A DNA stretch of 64,000 nt, from the NCBI GenBank assembly GCA_014281115.1, contig JACONQ010000015.1, positions 1,054,001 to 1,118,000 on the forward strand. Direction: 5' to 3'. Source of the stretch: Laburnicola sp. R22_1. Lineage: Eukaryota; Ascomycota; Dothideomycetes; Pleosporales; Didymosphaeriaceae. Every line of letters starts with the position of its first letter. Position 1 is the first letter of the stretch. The notes beneath the pieces were generated by a model. That model was not told the origin of the DNA, did no database searches, and was given only the letters and a program-made list of their open reading frames with translations. The translations under genes were made by a program, and so were the position numbers. This document shows, piece after piece, positions 55,222 through 64,000 of the stretch.

Positions 55222-56565
55222 CTATGGCATCAGGCGTAAGTAGTGTACATGGTCCGCGCACTGCAGGGATGTAACTTGGCAGGAGTCAGATAACGTAAGC
55301 CCGGTATTGTCTTGTTTTGTATAGAGTTTCTAGTACATTGTATGACCGCCTTGGGCGTCTAGGACTGCCTGGCACCTGGCCGGCATACTGTCGATGAGCC
55401 CCCTCAGATCCTGTACTGTAATTGAGTCCCACGCTTCCCGTACAATCTGTCGTAGAGCGTCATACGTAGGCTGTCTCCCACCTTCTTGATCAGGGTAATT
55501 CAGCTGTATATAGTCCTTCATCTTGTTCCAAACAGCCTCAATTGGGTTGAGGTCTGGCGAGTAGGGTGGCCAGTAGATGGGAGAGATGCCTCTCTCAAGA
55601 AGCTCATTGCGAGTATACGCAGCAGAGTGCCCTGGCGCCCCATCCTGCATGAATTTTAAAGTAGGATTCATACGTAACCAGCCATCAACGATGGGCACAA
55701 TGCGCTCACAGTAGCTCTCCTTATTAATACTCTTCCACTCCTTCTCCCAGAACAGGCAAGGACCCTTTGTAGAGCCTGAGAAGCAGCCCCAGAACATCCA
55801 CCCAGCCTTCCTACGTACCTTTTCAACTATACAGGTATCATCAAGCTCCTCTCCAGGTCTCCTAGTAACCCAGACTTTGTTGTGCCTGCCGCCAGTGACC
55901 CAGGTTTCGTCACTCCAGAGGATGCTCCACCATTGCTCAGAGCTCCAGCAGAGGTGCTCCTCCGCCCACGCGACTCTAATCTGCCGATTTCTCTCAGTAA
56001 GAGGAGGCTTTGCACGGGCGACTCGACGTGTGTACCCTCTGCTGCGTAGAGCAGTCCGTATAGCGTATTGTGTGACTTCCCACTCCGCAAAAGGTCCCTC
56101 TGCAAGAGCCTGATAGCTCATCTGCCTGGCTGTACGCGAGGATTTGATATAGGCCTCAAGCTCATCAACTTGGGCATCAGTGAGCTTGCGAGGGCGACCG
56201 GAGCGTTTCTTCGGCGTGACGCGGTTACTAGCGATTGCGTAGGCAACTTGTCTGCGTGAGAAACCCAACAAGTTGGCAATAAAAGTCTGTGTATGACCTG
56301 CTAGGTGCAGGGTCTGCACCTGTAGACGCTCGTCGCGCGAGAGGTATCGATGGCGAGGTGGAGTTGATGGTGTTGACATTGTGTGGATGGGGAGAGGATG
56401 ACGCGAGGGTGGCAGCGACGACAAAGGTACACGTGTTTTGGTACAAAACTATAGGTAATTAGATGTATTTTTGTCAGTAGAGAGGCTATGAGTCATCGCG
56501 TGATCATCTTGGCAGTGCCCCTGCAGTGCGCGGACCATGTACACTACTTATGCCTGATGCCATAG
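55222..56565 (-). mobile_element. Tc1/mariner transposon, apparently intact
   Basis: 1344 bp with 47-bp terminal inverted repeats (55222-55268 and 56519-56565) starting CTATGGCATCAGGC and matching at 46 of 47 positions. Flanked by TA on both sides (55220-55221 and 56566-56567), the expected target duplication. The transposase frame is uninterrupted and the base composition matches the gene island, so RIP has not acted on this copy. Confidence 0.95.
55330..56379 (-). CDS. Tc1-type DD34E transposase
   Basis: 349 aa from ATG 56379 (MSTPSTPPRHRYLSRDERLQ); the frame remains open upstream to 56424 without ATG. The N-terminal half has two helix-turn-helix regions (LLGFSRRQVAYAI, then KKRSGRPRKLTDAQ, a GRPR-like hook between them). 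The catalytic triad is visible: D in LWSDETWVTGG, D in KFMQDGAPGHSAAY, E in NPIEAVWNKMKDY, with 34 residues between the second D and E. PPYSPDLNPIE is the classic Tc1 signature. The protein cuts the element out and inserts it at TA. Full length for the family and free of stops. Confidence 0.94.
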   Translation of the reverse strand: MSTPSTPPRHRYLSRDERLQVQTLHLAGHTQTFIANLLGFSRRQVAYAIASNRVTPKKRSGRPRKLTDAQVDELEAYIKSSRTARQMSYQALAEGPFAEWEVTQYAIRTALRSRGYTRRVARAKPPLTERNRQIRVAWAEEHLCWSSEQWWSILWSDETWVTGGRHNKVWVTRRPGEELDDTCIVEKVRRKAGWMFWGCFSGSTKGPCLFWEKEWKSINKESYCERIVPIVDGWLRMNPTLKFMQDGAPGHSAAYTRNELLERGISPIYWPPYSPDLNPIEAVWNKMKDYIQLNYPDQEGGRQPTYDALRQIVREAWDSITVQDLRGLIDSMPARCQAVLDAQGGHTMY

Positions 56566-56567
56566 TA

Positions 56568-56863
56568 AAGCTGGGGGTGAAACTCCGTACTCGGCCCCTT
56601 GCAGTTGTTAATTTTACTGCGTACAGTCAACCGGAGGGTACGGGTAACTAGCGCGCATGGGTCGCAAAGCCCTTTAGTAGTCCTTCCCAAGAGATTTGCT
56701 CCCTGCAAAGGATTGGCGCTGTCACTTGTACCCTCTAGTTAACTGTAAAAGGCTGTGCTATATATAGCTTAACTAGTTTAATAATAACTATATAAAATAT
56801 ATAGTATTTTTTATTATAATTATATTTTTAATTATATATAATTATTTATATATATATTATTAA
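56568..56863. other. Border of gene island and AT-rich block
   Basis: GC-balanced until about 56760, then abruptly AT-rich. No gene seen. Confidence 0.5.
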
Positions 56864-56970
56864 TTGCCTTTTCACGCTCTTTTTGATTACTAAGCAGGGG
56901 GCTCTGCTTTTTTGTCATGTTATTTGAGATAAAAGCCTTTGTCGTCCTAGCCCTAGGTAGAATTAACGCC
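56864..56970 (-). mobile_element. SINE-like repeat, copy G with 14-bp TSD
   Basis: Flanked by ATATATATTATTAA at 56850-56863 and 56971-56984. The flank is simple AT sequence, so the TSD is weaker evidence than in copies C, D and F. The 3' A-rich end is shorter than in other copies. Confidence 0.75.
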
Positions 56971-56984
56971 ATATATATTATTAA

Positions 56985-57085
56985 ATTAACTTTCTAGGAG
57001 TAAAATAATTAAGGCTTTTATTTTAAATAATATAATAAAATAGTAGAGTTTTTTACTTAGTAATTAAAAAAAAGTAAAATAAATA
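56985..57085 (+). mobile_element. SINE-like repeat, degraded copy H
   Basis: Lies head to head with copy G; ATTAACTTTCTAGGAGTAAAA and AGTAGAGTTTTTTACTTAG align to the family with many transitions. Confidence 0.6.
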
Positions 57086-57849
57086 AATAGAATTATTTAT
57101 ATAAGGGGCTTTGAACTAAGAGGTTAGAGTTGCCTAAGTAAACTTATAAATTTAATAGAGTTTAAAGGTAACTCTAGCTATAGACTTATATACTATTAGC
57201 TTAGTAAAAGTATAGACTTAGAACTCTAAGGCTCTAAAGTAGTAGGCTAAGTAACTAATAAAAGGGTGCTTAGTCCTTTATATATACTTTCCTTCTAAAA
57301 AATTCTAGTATTATATTCTATACTTTTTATAGTAGTAGTATAGATTCCCTTTCTATACACCTAAAGTCTTAAGAATATATCTAATACTACGTATACTAGT
57401 AATAGTGCTCTAAGCCTTAATAAGGTTCTAAGTATATCTTAGCTATAGAAAGTACTAGGCTTTTATTCTCTTATCTTTAGTAGGGCAACCTAGTTATTAT
57501 ATTTAATGCGTTTATATTTATATCTTTTTATTTCTATAAAGTAACTTAGTTATTATATCTAACGCATTTATATTTATATCTTTTAGTTTCTAAAGTATAG
57601 CTACTTATTTTAGTTAAGAATTTGTGCTAGTGTTATTTACTTTAGCTAAGGTAAATAAAAATATTTCTACCTTAGTTTTACTTTTCTTCTCTACTCTACT
57701 AATATATCTATAATACTCTTTATTAATATTATACTACATCCTTATTATAGTATTATTTTTACTATCTTTCTTATTATTAATCTCTATTATAGGTAAAGTA
57801 TCTAAGCGATACTTTATACTAGACTTTATAACTCTAAGTAAATATATAT
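57086..57849. other. AT-rich DNA with a 56-bp tandem duplication
   Basis: 57487-57542 is repeated at 57543-57598 with a few transitions (both contain TAGTTATTATAT then TTTATATTTATATCTTTT). Otherwise nothing recognised. Confidence 0.5.
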
Positions 57850-57979
57850 GTGGCGTTAAATTAACTACCTAGAGGTAGTACGACAAAGACTTTTATTTTA
57901 AATAGCATAACAAAGAAAGTAAAGCCCTCTGCTTAGTAATTAAAAAGAGCGTAAAAAAGATAGTAATTACAAAAAAGCG
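57850..57979 (+). mobile_element. SINE-like repeat, copy E
   Basis: Sense orientation, GTGGCGTTAAATTAAC to TTACAAAAAAGCG. Like copy A it has no private target duplication and sits at the same edge of the larger repeat. Confidence 0.75.
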
Positions 57980-58985
57980 CGTTTAAACTACTAAGCGAGC
58001 TTAGTAGTCTTAGCGCGCATAGCTCCTATATGTAAAGTTTTTATAAAAAGACTACTTAGAACTTTAAGGGAGGAATAAAACTTTAGCGTGGCTACGTTAC
58101 AATTATCTATTCTTTTTCTACTATTCTAAATTGCAAACTACTATTTAGATTATTATAAATAATACAAGTTAATATATTAATAAGTATATACTACTTTATA
58201 AGTAGGATAAGGGTAATATATACTAGATATACGTTTGTTGCTTTATTACTATATTAAGGTTATCTTTAACAAATCTCCTACTATTTTTCTACATCCTACT
58301 ATCCTTCTAGTTATTAATATTATTTCTAAAGAAGTACTTACTATTGCTAAAAAGTATATACTAAAGATACGCGCTGCTATTATTAAAGTAACTACACTAG
58401 AGTTTTGTTCTATCTAGATACTTATCTAGTGTAAGAGGCGGGTATACTTAACTATCTATAAGGTAGTTCTAATATACTAGTTAGGTTGGCAGCTTATCTA
58501 GTTTGCAAAGGACTATAAGGTTAAATTTTTACTCTAGTAAATATAATTGCTTCTTATTAGTAATAGAATTTAGCAAGAGATATAAAAAGAGAATAATAAG
58601 GTATTTATTAATAAGCTATAAGGTAGTAAGAGCGTTACATAGATTTGTAAGATCCTTCTAGCTATTATTGCTATTATTACTATTAAGTTAGCTTATTTAA
58701 GTAAGTATGCTATGTAGCAGCACAAGTAAGAATAACTAATAATAGTAGTAACAATAAGCTAGGTGTATTATATACAGTGTAAGTAAATCTTATATAGGTT
58801 AGAAGCTTATAAGGTGTAGACAGAGTGCAAGTAAGTTTAAACTATTATTGCGTTATTATATAGTATTTAAGGTTAGTCTTTAATTAGAATTCGGTGCTAT
58901 ACATAGTATATAATAACCTTCTATCTTAACCTACTTTAATCTTAAACTAAAAAAATAGGTTAAAAAAGGTATTTGGCAAGCCGAC
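57980..58985 (+). mobile_element. Unnamed repeat, right inverted copy
   Basis: Inverted counterpart of 12318-13278 and more strongly RIP-shifted. The plus strand encodes the same unrecognised protein (NKSPTI near 58271, KKYILKIRAA near 58350). Similarity between the copies ends near GGCAAGCCG at 58976. Confidence 0.6.
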
Positions 58986-60060
58986 GAAGTAAATATACAA
59001 AGTCTAGCTTAATTATAGCTTAGTATTCCCCTATAAAAATTTTAACTTATGGCACTTCTACTTATAATAGTAAGCCTTTACTTCCTACTTTAGATACCTA
59101 TAGTATAAAGAACTTTAAGGAGTTTATACGTAATAAGACTATAAAAACTATTAAGAGATTAGTTTTTAGTTTCTCTATATTATTTCTTACTAATTTTAAG
59201 TAGTTCTTTAAGGACCTAAGCTATAATTAAAAGACTCTTAAAGCTATTTATATAATATTTAAGGACTTTATTGTTAAGGCTGCCTATCTTTATAAGAGGT
59301 TTTATTAGTGTTACCTTAAGTAGTTTATTCTTTATGCGTAGAAGCTTATAGAATAAAAGTATAATTATAAGGCTTTTATTCTCTACTTTAGTAAGTGCTT
59401 AGGTAAAATATAATAATTCTTTAGCAAACCTCTTTCTTACTAATTTATATTCTAGATTTAGGATAGCTTATAAAAGAACTCTACTAAGACTAAGTTTACT
59501 AAGCTTATTCTAGAATATATTCTTTATAGTAAAGGTTATACTAGTAAGCCTCTTATTAATCTTTAATAAGCTTATTTTATTATATTTATCTATAAGTATA
59601 GCTTTACTATTTAGAGTACTTAATTTAAGATCTAAAAAGTAAATAATACTAATACTAGATATTATAAATAAAATATAGAGCTTCTATATTAAATTTTTAT
59701 AGTTTAATAAAGTACTTATATTACCCTTTCAGCTTTTTCTAATAAATTTACTATAAGTTCTAGGTATTAGAGTTATCGTTCTTAGCTAATATTATGCTAT
59801 AGTTGCTTGCCCCTTCTACTTTGCCTATTCTTAAGCCTTTCTATAAAAATCTAGTTAAGCTTATCCCAGATACTATAAAAACCATCTACTCTAGTAAAAT
59901 ATTAAAAGGTTATAAAATTGCTGCTCTTCTAAAGCATATTAAAAGGGTTCTAGGTTTTATAGCTATTAGTTCTAATTAGATTACTATTCTTTATAAAAAA
60001 GTTAAAGGAATAGTTCTTAATCCTACTTTAGGTAAAGGCAAGTCTGTTAAAAAGAAGTAG
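58986..60060 (+). pseudogene. Degraded plus-strand ORF, unrecognised
   Basis: A plus-strand frame from about 59045 reads PLLPTLDTYSIKNFKEFIRN, RLVFSFSILFLTNFK and further Lys/Tyr/Phe-rich sequence with TAG/TAA codons typical of RIP. It faces the chromovirus pol end to end. Could be a gag-like protein of another element or an antisense accessory ORF; not resolved. Confidence 0.35.
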
Positions 60061-60499
60061 TATTCCTATTTATTCTTCTAAAATAACTGCCCTACCTTCT
60101 ATTACCTAGAACCTATATTATTTTATTATAGGGAGGATAATTCTCTTTTCTTCTACCTACTTATATTAGAGCTAACACTTCTAAATAATTTATTTTACTT
60201 CTTTAAATATTTCCTACTCTTCTACGTAGATTATAGTCTTATTTCCTACTAATCCCTAAGTAATTAGTAAGGGGGGCTAGAGGTCTAGACTTATTTTAAC
60301 CTTTCTTTAGTAGAGGCCTTTTAAGTTCTTTACTAGATATGCAACTTCTATACTAAAAGCTATAGCATATTTATTAGTTTAAAATATTCTTATAAAAGTT
60401 TATAAATAACTTTCTATTATTATCTTAGAATAGGAAGGTGTATATTTTTAGCAATCTAATACATTTATAGTAGAGAAATTTATAGTAGGTTCCTAAGTT

Positions 60500-63400
60500 A
60501 GATTACTATTATCTAACTACTTAACTTAATAGAGTAATCTCTATAGCCCCTTCTCTTGTTAAGTAGGTTTTTTAGCTAAGATGTCTTTTATAATCTATTT
60601 CTCTTCTTTTTTAATAATAATAGCCTCTAGTTTCCTATTATTTATAACTTAGCTAGGAAGAGAATTTTCTTTAGCTAAGTAGAGATAATTTACTAAGAAT
60701 ATTAAATAGACTCTAGGTAGAGTATCTAGCTCTATATTATAAAAGTTTAGTACTTACGTAACTATAAACTTTGTATTTTGTTAGTTTAACTTTTTATTAG
60801 ATTAGAAGTTAAATAAGTAGTCCCTATACTACAGCTAAACTTTTCTTCTTCCTTTAATACTAGAGTGTCTTTTTAGTACTAGTTTGCTTACTATTTCTGC
60901 TCTTATTAGAACTTAGCTATTTTAGCTTAAATAAATATAAAAACTTTTTAAAACTTTTATAGTTAAGCTTTAGTAGACTTTACTAGTTATAGATCCTACT
61001 AGTAATAGTTAATAGGTTCTATTTCTACGTTTAACTTAGCAAGATCTATATTGTATATATACTAGAGAAAAATAGTGCTACTCTAGTAGAAGTGGCTTCT
61101 TATCTATTAATGGCTATTTGCACTATAGGGTAGTATAAGGCCTAATCCTTTTAATTTTATTATATAAAAGTATAAAAGTAGGCCTTAATTATAAAGTTTA
61201 TATATTCTATAATACTATTAGTTTCTAGGTGCTTAAAAGAGAATAATCTTCTCTAAATTTTTATTCTCTTATATAGATGCCTCTAAAAGTTGCTTACAAA
61301 TTAACCTTTATAGTTAGAAGTTATAGTATTAGGAAGCTAATAGTAGACTATAATATAATAAAGGAACGCCTCTACTATAGTTTCTACCTCTAAGTCTAGT
61401 AGGGGGACTAAGACTATTTCTTTCCCTAGTCTATTACACACTACTATTATATTTATATTTCTTTTACTTATAGAGAACTTAGCAATAAAGTTTATAGAGA
61501 TTTTCTTCTCTATCTAGTTAGAAAGAGGGAGAGATTTTAGTAACCCTTATTTTATATCCCTCTATAGCTTAGTTCTTCTATATATATTATAGTTCTTAAT
61601 AAATTTGTAAATAAAGTCTAATATTCCTAAGAACAAGTAGAATCTAGCAACTATTTTATAGGTAATCTCCCTCTCTAGATACTTAAATATAGAGAAGTTA
61701 TAGACTATAGTAACTAGTATTATTTATAGAGGTTTCTAGTCTAAAACCTATTTTTATTTCTAGTACTAAAGATAACTAGCGTTATTAATATTATACTTTT
61801 ATATAGTAACCTTTAAGTTTAAAAGGAGAGGAAAGTGCGCCTATAATAAAAAATATACTTTTTTACTTTCTTTAGTATAGAATCTTCTTTTAAGCTATAG
61901 AACTATAGTTTATCTAAGTCTAGGTCTGCTAAAAGGTGTGTTTTAGGTTTAGAAGAAAAGTCTTTTAGTAAGTAGAAAAAAGGAAACTAGTATTCTTTAT
62001 ACTTAGCTCTACTCTCTTTTTTCTAAAAGGGTTAAGTCTTTTAAGTAGGACTTATATTACTAGGGCTTTAGATATCTAAAGCCCTATATTTCTATTCTTT
62101 AAAGGAACTTTCTTAAAAGTTAGTTTTTATAGAACTTAACCTAGTTATTTTTAGTATCTATAGGTATATTTTACTAGTATTATAAAAGGATGTTTGCTCT
62201 TAAATTAATAGTCCCTAGTCTATACTAGAATATTATATTATATTTACTAAGGATATTAGCCTAGTGTATATATCTCTTATCTAATCTCCTAGACTTTATA
62301 AAGTATATAAGATTTTTATAATTAAGATATATAAGTATATAAGAAATATTCTAAAGTATACTATACTACTTCTTAGTTGCCTTAATTACTATAAGTATCT
62401 TTTTATTATAGATTATATAGTTTATCGCTATAACAGTGTATTTAGTAAAGAAGTAGATAATTAGTCTAAGAACTTTATTTGCGCTAAATTGTAAAAAGTA
62501 AGCACTAAAGGTCTAATTTAAAAAGTTAGCCTTTAATATTCCTTTCTTTTTAAAATTAAAGTAGACTAGCGTAAGTTTAGTGCAAAATACCCTCTTTAGG
62601 TAGTGAAAGGCCTACTATTATTTCTACTCCTATAAAAAGGAGTTTCCTTTCTAGTTAATTTTATTAATAAGAATACTACTTCTAAAAAGATTTTTATAAA
62701 CTTTTAGCCTTTTTTATAATTACCTTTTTTACGCTCTTTTTAATTACTAATCAGGGGGCTCTGCCTTTTTTGTCATATTATTTGAGATGAAAGCCTTTGT
62801 CGTGCTACCCCTAGGTAGTTAATTTAACGCCACATAAACTTTTAGTAAAAGTTAGCAAACTTTAAAAAACTCTAAACACCCTTTATATTAGTAAAAAGGG
62901 CCTAGTCCTAAATAGCCTTAATCTTCTCTAGGTCTATACTATATCTCCTTTCAACACTACTAAATCTTTAAACCTTAGTCTAAAATACTTCTAGTAATCT
63001 ATATATAGTTCTATTTTATCTAATCTTTTAATATTTAAAATACTTAGTGTGTTAGCTAGTCTAAAGGGAACTACTAGCTATTTATATAACTTAAATTAAG
63101 TTTAGAAGGCTATTTTCTATTTTTTTCTTTTACTACTCTTAGCTTATAAAAGGCCTAAATTATATCTAATTTTATTAGCTACTTAGCCTTAGTAAGGAGC
63201 TATAATATCTTTCTAATAAAGAGAAAAAGGTAGTAGTTTTTCTTTAATAGGATATTCAATGCCTAGTAGTCTATATAAAATTATAAATCTTTCTTAGGTT
63301 TTCTTATAAATAACACTAGTACTATAGCGCTAGATTTACTTACCTAAATAAAGCTATAGTTAAAGTACTCTATTAGTTTCTTATAGAGAACTAGTAGCTT

Positions 63401-64000
63401 CTTTTTTAATATACTATAGAGGGACCTAAAGGGAATTACTAAGGTCTCTTTATTCTTCTTATTAAGGAGAATTAAGTAGTTAATTCTAGGTCCTTATAAT
63501 AGGGGAAGTTTATTAGCTTGCTCTCTTAAGGAAACTTCTACCTAGTCTAGGAGCTACTTAGGAAGGTAGTCTCTTAGGTCTACTTTAGCCTTTAGGGCTA
63601 GGACCTTTTAGATATTCTTAAAGAAGGTAGTAAAAACTATTAACCTAGTTTTTCTTTCTATTTCTCCTATTTAGGATTATAAACAATATAGAAAAGACTT
63701 TTTAACTAGAAGTAAGAGTTTATCTCTCCTACTTATTTCTAATTCTTATATAGAAGGATTCTACATATATAGACTATTTTTCTAGAACTACTAATATAGT
63801 GTTCTTCCTCTACTATAGTAAACTAAGAACTAGTTTATAGTCCTTCTCCTTCCTATTAATATATGCCTATATTATTTTAATATACCCTTTAATATCTATC
63901 TCTATATAAGTAGCTTTATAGTCTAAGAAGATTACTCTTCTAAATTCTATTACTTAATAGGGATTATTTAAACTAATATATTATAGGTTAGCTTTCTTAG
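60500..64000 (-). pseudogene. Second chromovirus pol, degraded and partial
   Basis: Minus-strand domains, read through stops. RT near 62850-63520: GPRINYLILLNKKNKET, then SSAIVLVLFIRKPKKDL, then FKLYKQLVVPFRLAN when one TAG is read as Gln. RNase H near 62230-62490: LIVIKATKKQYSIL, then YKNLIYFIKSRRLDKRYIH. Integrase core remnants near 61100-61300. A chromodomain-like stretch near 60640-60790 (YLIFLVNYLYLAKENSLPS). The 5' end (gag, protease, LTR) lies beyond the window. RT is interrupted by SINE-like copy F. Much of the decay is CAG/CAA to TAG/TAA. Confidence 0.75.
62708..62833 (-). mobile_element. SINE-like repeat, copy F with 12-bp TSD
   Basis: 126 bp flanked by perfect ATAAACTTTTAG at 62696-62707 and 62834-62845, inside the RT region of the second chromovirus. 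Sense strand minus; ends AATTATAAAAAAGG. Confidence 0.87.

Noticed and set aside
1..64000. CRISPR array, rRNA or tRNA genes
   Set aside because: Tandem arrays present are contiguous minisatellites without unique spacers; no rRNA motif or convincing tRNA cloverleaf was found by eye.

Overview
The window reads as nuclear DNA of a filamentous ascomycete, most likely a pleosporalean Dothideomycete. The evidence is short (47-66 nt) introns with GTAAGT-type donors, a fungal gene set, and very AT-rich blocks in which old transposon reading frames have decayed mostly by CAG/CAA to TAG/TAA and TGG to TAG changes, the signature expected of repeat-induced point mutation (RIP). The assignment below class level is inference.

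Layout. Bases 1-28150 are an AT-rich, RIP-degraded transposon block. It holds minisatellites, a degraded DUF3435 (crypton/captain-type) tyrosine recombinase gene, and a nested pair: a chromovirus (Gypsy with chromodomain, 14563-27362, TSD CTTTA) whose right-hand LTR was split by a complete Copia element (21809-27339, TSD GTATT). Bases 28150-56570 are a near-balanced-GC gene island, broken by a short AT-rich patch around 31450-31930. Bases 56740-64000 are again AT-rich transposon debris, including the pol gene of a second chromovirus that runs off the right end.

The island carries, from left to right: a NACHT-WD40 tail remnant, an intact LaeA-like methyltransferase, a decayed MFS transporter, an FCP1-type phosphatase-domain gene with a 91-bp tandem repeat in its 5' part, the ribosome-biogenesis gene RRP36, an 11-residue-repeat protein, a Helo-like (NLR-type N-terminal) gene split by a hAT transposon, a decayed duplicate gene pair, a heptad-repeat coiled-coil protein, a small secreted cysteine protein, a PMP47/ANT1-type peroxisomal carrier, a large membrane glycoprotein, and an apparently intact Tc1/mariner element. 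Exon structures were worked out for five of these genes from in-frame splice sites.

The most unusual find is a roughly 130-bp repeat family scattered through the window. At least four copies have perfect 12-14 bp target-site duplications, an A-rich 3' end and no terminal inverted repeats, which points to a SINE-like retroposon. Others of note are an antisense cysteine-rich ORF inside the first chromovirus and the hAT insertion, whose removal in silico lets the host gene's reading frame continue to a natural stop. The genes do not form an obvious pathway cluster; the island mixes housekeeping genes (RRP36, peroxisomal carrier) with accessory or decaying genes typical of repeat borders.
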